Notes under the pieces: model-generated
Databases searched by the model: none
Told to the model about the DNA's origin: nothing
Seen by the model: the letters and a program-made list of their open reading frames with translations, nothing else
Position numbers and translations under genes: made by a program
In this document: positions 1-4,356 of the stretch, piece after piece
Layout: every line of letters starts with the position of its first letter
Position numbering within the stretch: position 1 is the stretch's first letter
Origin: Pseudomonadota bacterium
Lineage (GTDB): Bacteria; Pseudomonadota; Alphaproteobacteria; Micropepsales; Micropepsaceae
Length of the DNA stretch: 5,263 bases
Direction: 5' to 3'
Assembly: GCA_021808875.1 (NCBI GenBank)
Contig: JAKBAU010000092.1
Coordinates: 6,334 to 11,596, forward strand

Positions 1-222
1 CGGCCAGATCCGTTGACACCCGCCGGCAGCGCGCTGCTGACCGGTTTTGTCGCAGTCGCGCTCATTCAGCTGCTCTATGTTGGTTCGCTCTACGGCCTGT
101 TGCCCTGCACGCTGTGGCAGGGGATCGGCGGAAACATTCTGATTGGCCAGGCGCCGCTGGTGCTGGCCTATGCCATCGTCGCGGCGCTGACCAATCTGAT
201 CGCCATGGGCGCGGACGCCTGA
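1..222 (+). CDS. C-terminal part of an unrecognised membrane protein (5' end outside window)
   Basis: The frame is open from the first base to a TGA at 220-222, giving 73 visible residues. I do not recognise the family. The visible part is strongly hydrophobic. One likely membrane segment starts near SALLTGFVAVALIQLLYVGS and a second covers roughly ILIGQAPLVLAYAIVAALTNL. They are joined by a short stretch containing PCTLWQG, and a short tail (IAMGADA) follows. A TTG codon at 13 could be a start, but no Shine-Dalgarno precedes it and the frame stays open to the window edge, so a 5'-truncated longer protein is more likely. It converges on the downstream oxidoreductase with only 29 nt between the stop codons. 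An integral inner-membrane location is inferred from hydrophobicity alone; no function is assigned. Confidence 0.6.
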   Translation, partial: RPDPLTPAGSALLTGFVAVALIQLLYVGSLYGLLPCTLWQGIGGNILIGQAPLVLAYAIVAALTNLIAMGADA

Positions 223-236
223 CAGGCCCCGCGCCC
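207..236. terminator. Strong GC hairpin between convergent genes (possible bidirectional terminator)
   Basis: GGGCGCGG (207-214) pairs perfectly with CCGCGCCC (229-236). Inside it GCCT (217-220) pairs with AGGC (224-227) around a GAC triloop. The TGA stop of the membrane protein (220-222) lies at the tip of the structure. Both converging transcripts can form the hairpin: it sits at the 3' end of the plus-strand gene and about 16 nt beyond the stop of the minus-strand gene. No T-tract follows on either strand, so it is not a canonical intrinsic terminator. It may act as a U-less terminator, as a 3'-end stabiliser or as a transcription barrier. Confidence 0.45.
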
Positions 237-251
237 CCGGCGAGCTGCGGT

Positions 252-1280
252 CTAGACCACCCTGTCCGGAGCCAGGCGTACCAGCATCTTGCCAAAGTTG
301 GCGCCTTTGAAGAGGCCCATAAAGGCTTCCGGCGCACGAGCAATCCCTTCATAGATCGTCTCGTGCCATTTGAGCCGGCCTTCCTTCGCCCAGGCTGACA
401 TGTCGCGCAGGAAGTCTCCCATGAGATCGCCATGATCAGAGACGATGAAGCCCTCGATGCGCAGACGATTGGGTACAACGGCGATCATCGTACGGGGCCC
501 CGGCGGCAACTCGGTTGCATTGTACTGCTCAATCATGCCGCAAACGGCGATGCGTCCGTGCGGGCGCATATGCGCGAGGGCGGCTTCGAGGTGCGCCCCT
601 CCGACGTTTTCGAAGTAGACGTCAATACCTTGCGGGAACGCCTTGCCGACAGCTTCCATGAGATTGCCGCAGGTCTTGTAGTTGATGGTCGCGTCGACCC
701 GCGCCTCAGTCCTCAGCCAGTCGCACTTGTCGTCTGAACCGGCCGAGCCGACGACGTAGCAACCTTTGTTCTTGGCAATCTGACAGACCACTGTGCCCAC
801 CGCCCCGGCGGCGGCTGAAACGAAGACCCTTTCACCCTCCTTGAGGGCGCCCACGCGCAGCAAACCGGCATAGGCGGTCAGGCCCGGCATGCCGAACGTG
901 CCCAGAAAGGCCTGAATGGGTGCAAGGCTGGGGTTGATCTTCTCTAGATCTCCCCCCTTGGAGACGAACCATTCACGCCAGCCATTGAAATTGCTGACAT
1001 AATCGCCCACGGCGAAGGGGGCTCCGGGGCCCGCCTCGACCACCTGGCCGATGGCGCCGCCGCTCAGCGCTTCGCCTATGCGAAAGGGTGGGGTATAGCT
1101 TTTGCGATCGACCATGCGTCCGCGCATGTAAGGGTCAACCGACATGAAGATGTTGCGGACCTGGACCTCACCGGCGCCTGGGGCCGGAACGGTGGTCTCA
1201 GCGAGCTCGAAGTTCTCCGGGCCAGGCATTCCGGCGGGGCGGCTCTTTAGGCGAATCTCCTGGCTTTTTTGGGCTGGCAT
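252..1280 (-). CDS. Zinc-independent MDR-superfamily NADP-dependent oxidoreductase (PTGR/CurA-like)
   Basis: This 342-residue protein belongs to the medium-chain dehydrogenase/reductase superfamily, in the leukotriene B4 dehydrogenase / prostaglandin reductase / curcumin reductase branch. Those soluble enzymes use NADPH to reduce the C=C bond of alpha,beta-unsaturated carbonyls. Visible landmarks are the N-terminal catalytic-domain motif MSVDPYMRGRM (46-56), the segment FLGTFGMPGLTAYAGL (125-140), the Rossmann dinucleotide loop AAAGAVG (156-162), FENVGG (223-228), CGMIEQYN (247-254), LRIEGFIVSD (273-282) and the C-terminal GKMLVRL (330-336). Zinc-ligand signatures of classical alcohol dehydrogenases are absent. 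The length is typical of the family. ATG at 1280 is chosen because GGAG lies 6 nt upstream. A TTG at 1319 would add 13 residues, but the extension contains the putative operator and is not expected. The gene is monocistronic and divergent from the Gfo/Idh gene. Substrate is unknown; detoxification of reactive enones or quinones is a family-based guess. Confidence 0.93.
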   Translation of the reverse strand: MPAQKSQEIRLKSRPAGMPGPENFELAETTVPAPGAGEVQVRNIFMSVDPYMRGRMVDRKSYTPPFRIGEALSGGAIGQVVEAGPGAPFAVGDYVSNFNGWREWFVSKGGDLEKINPSLAPIQAFLGTFGMPGLTAYAGLLRVGALKEGERVFVSAAAGAVGTVVCQIAKNKGCYVVGSAGSDDKCDWLRTEARVDATINYKTCGNLMEAVGKAFPQGIDVYFENVGGAHLEAALAHMRPHGRIAVCGMIEQYNATELPPGPRTMIAVVPNRLRIEGFIVSDHGDLMGDFLRDMSAWAKEGRLKWHETIYEGIARAPEAFMGLFKGANFGKMLVRLAPDRVV

Positions 1281-1286
1281 TGCGTT

Positions 1287-1290
1287 CTCC
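1287..1290 (-). promoter_or_regulatory. Shine-Dalgarno of the MDR oxidoreductase
   Basis: On the minus strand GGAG is followed by AACGCA and then ATG at 1280, a 6-nt spacing. This decides the start in favour of 1280 over the in-frame upstream TTG at 1319. Confidence 0.7.
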
Positions 1291-1291
1291 A

Positions 1292-1307
1292 AAACATGTG
1301 CATGTTT
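1292..1307. promoter_or_regulatory. Perfect inverted repeat, candidate operator of the MDR gene
   Basis: AAACATG (1292-1298) and CATGTTT (1301-1307) are perfect inverted 7-mers separated by TG. The dyad ends just upstream of the MDR Shine-Dalgarno, in the 5' leader or core promoter of that gene. A TTGAAC hexamer on the minus strand (1319-1314) could be a -35. With a 17-nt spacer the -10 would be the weak TGTTTT inside the dyad. A dimeric repressor of the TetR, MarR or HxlR type bound here would block the promoter, as is common for enone and quinone reductase genes. No regulator gene is visible in the window, so this is inference from symmetry and position. Confidence 0.4.
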
Positions 1308-1319
1308 ACGGGGGTTCAA

Positions 1320-1456
1320 GATGGGCCAAGCCTAGCAGGGGAGGCGAGGCGGGCAAGGGCGCAACAACACGAAATATTTTATGAGTCGCTCTTGCCAGCC
1401 AGCTGTGGTGCAAAGGCGCTGGTTCAAACAGGACTTCCGATTTGTTTCAGCCCTTT
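1320..1456 (+). promoter_or_regulatory. Divergent intergenic region, upstream of the Gfo/Idh gene
   Basis: No gene is supported here. The only AT-rich patch is AAATATTTTATGAG (1372-1385). TATTTT at 1375-1380 could serve as a -10, but no convincing -35 lies 16-18 nt upstream. A GANTC site (GAGTC, 1383-1387) directly follows the patch. AGGA at 1430-1433 is the only Shine-Dalgarno-like sequence. It lies 8 nt before a TTG codon at 1442 and 23 nt before the ATG at 1457, which makes the start of the downstream gene uncertain. Confidence 0.3.
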
Positions 1457-2434
1457 ATGCGACCCAGCTCCGAAACCGATGGCGCCCCGCTGGCGCCGTT
1501 CAGCCGCAGTCCCTTGCGGGCTGCTGTTATTGGCGCTGGTGCTTTTGGCCGCCATCATGCGGTCAAATATGCGGCGCTGGCGGGCGTTGAGCTTGCCGCT
1601 GTGGCCGACCCCAGCCTGGAGGCCAGGGCCGGGGCCATGGCCCGCCATGGGGTACCAACGGTTGCAGACTGGCGCGAATTACTCGGCAAGGTTGACGTCG
1701 TCTCAGTATGCTCGCCTGCGCAAACCCACGGCCCTATCGTCCGCGCCTTTCTGGAGGCAGGGGCCCATGTTCTCGTCGAAAAGCCGATTGCGACCGAACT
1801 GGCTGAAGCCGATGCGTTGATCGCTTTGGCGCAGGCGCGCAAGCTTGTGCTCACGGTTGGTCATCAGGAGCGTTTTGTTTTTGCTCGTTCTGGCCTTCTC
1901 GATTTTGCCGACACGCCGCTTGAAGTCGAATGCTGGCGGACCGGGCCGTGGACCGGGCGTGGCGATGATGTCAGCGTTGTGCTCGATCTTATGATCCATG
2001 ACCTTGATCTCGTGCACCAGCTGATCCCTGGACGGGTGACCGCGGTCCGCGCCAGCGGTACCTCCCTCAAGAGCGTCTTCGCCGATGAGGTTGAGGCGCG
2101 CCTGCAATTCGAAAACGGGGCGCGGGCACGCTTGCTGGCAAGCCGCATCGCCGACACCCGCAGCCGCGGTCTGAGAGCAATCTATACCGATGGCACGATC
2201 GAGATCGATTTCATCACCCGCACGGTCCGCAATACCACGCCCCACTCTCTGCGTCCGTTGGATCTAGAGGATCCGTTAGGTGCGTCGGTGGGCTCGTTTG
2301 TAGCAGCCGTGCGCGCCGGTAGTGCCGCGCTCGTGCGTCCTGAGGAAGCCCGTCAGGCATTGGCCATGGCGCTCGCCATTGACGAGGCCGCGCTGCCGGC
2401 GCCGGCGCATCAACGGGTCGCCGCCCGAGCCTGA
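1457..2434 (+). CDS. Gfo/Idh/MocA-family NAD(P)-dependent oxidoreductase
   Basis: This 325-residue protein is a sugar or inositol dehydrogenase-type oxidoreductase of the Gfo/Idh/MocA family. The N-terminal Rossmann domain carries GAGAFG (26-31), an acidic residue at the end of the second strand (VAD, 49-51), and the EKP motif (108-110) whose lysine is catalytic in characterised members. The C-terminal alpha/beta domain carries DLMIHDLDL (177-185), with the family's conserved histidine at 181 followed by Asp182. VGHQERF (134-140) and MIHDLDL resemble members acting on nucleotide sugars such as UDP-GlcNAc 3-dehydrogenases (GnnA-like). However, no partner aminotransferase is visible, so the substrate stays open. 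The start is uncertain. ATG at 1457 has no Shine-Dalgarno. TTG at 1442, adding five residues, has AGGA at 8 nt. TTG at 1514 would give the compact family-like MRAAVIGAG start but also lacks a Shine-Dalgarno. It appears monocistronic, followed by a terminator-like element. Confidence 0.9.
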   Translation: MRPSSETDGAPLAPFSRSPLRAAVIGAGAFGRHHAVKYAALAGVELAAVADPSLEARAGAMARHGVPTVADWRELLGKVDVVSVCSPAQTHGPIVRAFLEAGAHVLVEKPIATELAEADALIALAQARKLVLTVGHQERFVFARSGLLDFADTPLEVECWRTGPWTGRGDDVSVVLDLMIHDLDLVHQLIPGRVTAVRASGTSLKSVFADEVEARLQFENGARARLLASRIADTRSRGLRAIYTDGTIEIDFITRTVRNTTPHSLRPLDLEDPLGASVGSFVAAVRAGSAALVRPEEARQALAMALAIDEAALPAPAHQRVAARA

Positions 2435-2445
2435 CAGAGCTTCTC

Positions 2446-2508
2446 GAGCCCATGTTCCCCCAGGGGCGGACCGCAGACGCGGCCCACGGGCTCCGGGGGT
2501 TTCTTTCT
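2446..2508 (+). terminator. Probable terminator after the Gfo/Idh gene
   Basis: Starting 12 nt after the stop codon, GAGCCC (2446-2451) can pair with GGGCTC (2488-2493), extended inward by TG/CA across one mismatch. Alternatively CCCCC (2457-2461) pairs with GGGGG (2495-2499), continuing past a mismatch. The G-run is followed immediately by TTTCTTTCT (2500-2508), the expected T-rich tail. The loop is long (roughly 25-35 nt) and holds a further CCGC/GCGG mini-stem, so the structure is not textbook. Position and tail still favour termination of the upstream gene. Confidence 0.45.
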
Positions 2509-2562
2509 GCGTCACTCCATCCTAAGCACTGGCCCGCAATGTCGTAGCGACAAACCCGGCGC

Positions 2563-2568
2563 TATAGT
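2563..2568 (+). promoter_or_regulatory. Candidate -10 element of the nadE-gltX unit
   Basis: TATAGT matches the sigma-70 -10 consensus at five of six positions. In context GCTATAGT, it resembles the GCTANAWC form known from Caulobacter housekeeping promoters. No good -35 is seen at 16-18 nt (TGTCGT at 2540-2545 is poor). Initiation would fall near 2575, just before the AAGAGG ribosome-binding sequence of the candidate leader ORF and after the probable terminator. Confidence 0.35.
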
Positions 2569-2596
2569 GGCGTATTGGCTCTCTAAGAGGTTGCAG

Positions 2597-2704
2597 GTGA
2601 ACTTCAAAGTGAATCGTGGTGGATCCATCGGGACGGGGGTGGGCAAAGACCTATGGCGTGGCCAGAGGCGCCCCCTATTGGCGCATGCTCCGGAGGCCCG
2701 GTGA
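2597..2704 (+). CDS. Candidate 35-codon leader ORF overlapping the nadE start
   Basis: A GTG codon at 2597 is preceded by AAGAGG (2585-2590) with a 6-nt spacing. It opens a 35-codon frame ending in a TGA at 2702-2704. That stop shares its last base with the nadE ATG (TGATG), a classical translational-coupling overlap. The predicted peptide starts NFKVNRGGSIGTGVGKDLW after the initiator and is basic and glycine-rich. I recognise no family, signal peptide or membrane segment. There is no run of regulatory codons of the attenuator type. It could be a leader peptide that tunes nadE translation, a small basic protein, or chance, since the same frame is open all the way from the Gfo/Idh stop. Evidence is the Shine-Dalgarno plus the overlap only. 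Confidence 0.35.
   Translation: MNFKVNRGGSIGTGVGKDLWRGQRRPLLAHAPEAR
2668..2684 (+). other. Small hairpin upstream of the nadE ribosome binding site
   Basis: GCGCC (2668-2672) pairs with GGCGC (2680-2684) around a 7-nt CCCTATT loop, ending 7 nt before the nadE Shine-Dalgarno. It lies within the candidate leader ORF, so ribosomes translating that ORF would melt it. The stem is only 5 bp and a regulatory role is speculative. I saw no known NAD-binding riboswitch architecture here. Confidence 0.2.
2692..2696 (+). promoter_or_regulatory. Shine-Dalgarno of nadE
   Basis: GGAGG lies 7 nt before the ATG at 2704, the best ribosome binding site in the window. It selects 2704 over the in-frame ATG at 2653, which has no comparable site and would add 17 residues outside the nitrilase fold. 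It is also closer to ideal spacing than the GTG at 2701 (4 nt). Confidence 0.8.
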
Positions 2705-4356
2705 TGGAGCGTTTCCGCATTGCTCTGGCCCAGCTCAACCCGCTGATGGGCGATATTGCGGGCAATGTGGCTCGCCTGCGCAGTGCACGGGCCGGAGTGA
2801 TGGCTGCAGATCTCATCGTATTTCCAGAACTCTTCATCTGTGGCTATCCCCCTGAAGACCTCGTCCTCAAACCTGCATTTCAGGAGGATTGCCGCGCGGC
2901 CGTCGAAGCTCTGGCAGAGGATACACGCGATGGTGGACCGGCGATCCTGATTGGTACGCCCTGGCTTGAGGGTGGACGCCTCTACAATGCGGTGGCCCTA
3001 CTCGATCAAGGGACGATCATGGCTGTCACCCGAAAGGTTGATCTGCCGAATTACGGTGTCTTTGATGAGAAGCGCGTATTTGTCCCCGGACCCATGCCCG
3101 GGCCGCTCAATATCCGCGGTCTACGTATCGGGGTTCCGATTTGTGAAGATATCTGGACCGGCGATGTGGTCGAGTGTCTCCACGAGACCGGCGCGGAAAT
3201 GCTGGTGGTGCCCAATGGCTCGCCCTTTGATGTCATGAAGTTCGACGAGCGCCTGCATCACGCTCTGGCGCGCGTGGTGGAAAGCAAACTGCCTCTCGTC
3301 TATGTCAATCAGGTTGGTGGTCAGGACGAGCTGGTTTTCGATGGCGCCAGCTTTGTCCTGAACGCCGACCGCAGCCTTGCGGTTCAGCTCCCCGGCTTTG
3401 TCGAGTGCACCATCGTGAGTGACTGGCTCCGCACGGATGCCGGTTGGCAGTGTGCGCAGTCCGAGCGCGCCGTGCACGAAAACAAAGAGGGCGCACTTTA
3501 TGCGGCCATGGTTCTGGCGCTGCGCGACTACATCAACAAAAACCGCTTCTCTGGCGTCGTCATCGGACTGTCAGGCGGTATTGATTCGGCACTTAGCGCG
3601 GCGGTTGCAGTCGATGCATTGGGTGCGCAGCGTGTACGCTGCGTGATGATGCCATCGCGCTACACCGCACCGCAGAGTCTGGCAGACGCGGCCGAAATCG
3701 CCCGTCTGCTCGGGGTGCACTACGACATTCTTCCCATCGAGCCGGCGGTTGGTGCGTTCTCCGCTATGCTGGCTCCCTTGTTTGAGAACCGTCCCGCCGA
3801 TACGACAGAAGAGAACATACAATCCCGCATTCGTGGCTTACTGCTCATGGCGATCTCCAACAAATTCGGTAGCATGGTGCTGGCGACTGGAAACAAGAGC
3901 GAGATGAGCGTGGGCTATGCCACACTCTATGGTGACATGAACGGTGGCTATAATGTGCTCAAGGACGTCTATAAAGTAGATGTCTTCCGCCTGTCCCGCT
4001 GGCGTAACACCCATACTGTTTCGATTGGACTGGGGCCACAAGGCCGCGTCATGCCTGACGCCGTTATTAGCCGCCCTCCCAGTGCCGAGCTTCGTGCCGA
4101 CCAGAAGGACGAGGACTCCTTGCCGCCCTATTCCATTCTCGATGCCATTCTTCTGCGTCTCGTGGAGGAGGAACGCAGCGCCGCTGACGTGATCGCCGAT
4201 GGTTTCGATCCGCACATCGTCAAGCGTGTGGAAAATCTCCTTTATGCGGCAGAGTACAAGCGTCGCCAGGCCCCACCTGGGGTCAAGGTCAGCCGCCGGA
4301 ATTTCGGCCGCGATAGACGCTACCCAATGACCAATGAGTACCGGAACGCGCGATGA
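2704..4356 (+). CDS. nadE: Glutamine-dependent NAD+ synthetase
   Basis: This 550-residue cytoplasmic enzyme catalyses the last step of NAD+ synthesis: deamido-NAD+, ATP and glutamine give NAD+, AMP, pyrophosphate and glutamate (EC 6.3.5.1). The N-terminal nitrilase-type glutaminase domain (about 1-245) shows the complete triad: Glu42 in PELFICGYPPEDL, Lys111 in RKVDLPNYGVFDE, and Cys147 in PICEDIW. The C-terminal ATP pyrophosphatase synthetase domain (about 260-540) shows the P-loop SGGIDS (290-295), RIRG (375-378), TGNKSEMSVGYATLYGDM (395-412), PPSAELRADQ (458-467), and the typical ending KRRQAPPGVKVSRRNFGRDR (519-538). Length and domain order match the common bacterial two-domain form; no key residue is missing. 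Start at 2704 is supported by GGAGG at 7 nt. The start overlaps the stop of a possible leader ORF by one base, and the end overlaps gltX by four bases (ATGA), so it sits in a coupled operon. Confidence 0.97.
   Translation: MERFRIALAQLNPLMGDIAGNVARLRSARAGVMAADLIVFPELFICGYPPEDLVLKPAFQEDCRAAVEALAEDTRDGGPAILIGTPWLEGGRLYNAVALLDQGTIMAVTRKVDLPNYGVFDEKRVFVPGPMPGPLNIRGLRIGVPICEDIWTGDVVECLHETGAEMLVVPNGSPFDVMKFDERLHHALARVVESKLPLVYVNQVGGQDELVFDGASFVLNADRSLAVQLPGFVECTIVSDWLRTDAGWQCAQSERAVHENKEGALYAAMVLALRDYINKNRFSGVVIGLSGGIDSALSAAVAVDALGAQRVRCVMMPSRYTAPQSLADAAEIARLLGVHYDILPIEPAVGAFSAMLAPLFENRPADTTEENIQSRIRGLLLMAISNKFGSMVLATGNKSEMSVGYATLYGDMNGGYNVLKDVYKVDVFRLSRWRNTHTVSIGLGPQGRVMPDAVISRPPSAELRADQKDEDSLPPYSILDAILLRLVEEERSAADVIADGFDPHIVKRVENLLYAAEYKRRQAPPGVKVSRRNFGRDRRYPMTNEYRNAR

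Noticed and set aside
249..258. GGTCTAGACC, a 10-bp perfect palindrome over the MDR stop codon
   Set aside because: It has no loop and no T-tract, so it cannot form a usable terminator hairpin; probably chance. The neighbouring hairpin at 207-236 is far stronger.
1703..2245. 180-codon open frame antisense to the Gfo/Idh gene
   Set aside because: It is a shadow of the codon bias of the conserved sense gene; no domain is seen.
2263..2274. TCTAGAGGATCC, identical to part of a cloning-vector polylinker (XbaI-BamHI)
   Set aside because: It lies within the intact Gfo/Idh reading frame as LEDP, with family-like sequence continuing on both sides. Coincidence is more likely than vector contamination.
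2653..2703. Upstream in-frame ATG extending NadE by 17 residues
   Set aside because: No Shine-Dalgarno precedes it, and the extension lies before the point where the nitrilase fold begins. GGAGG clearly serves 2704.
2569..2703. NAD-sensing riboswitch before nadE
   Set aside because: I could not find a conserved junction or pseudoknot resembling known NAD-binding riboswitches, only one 5-bp hairpin.
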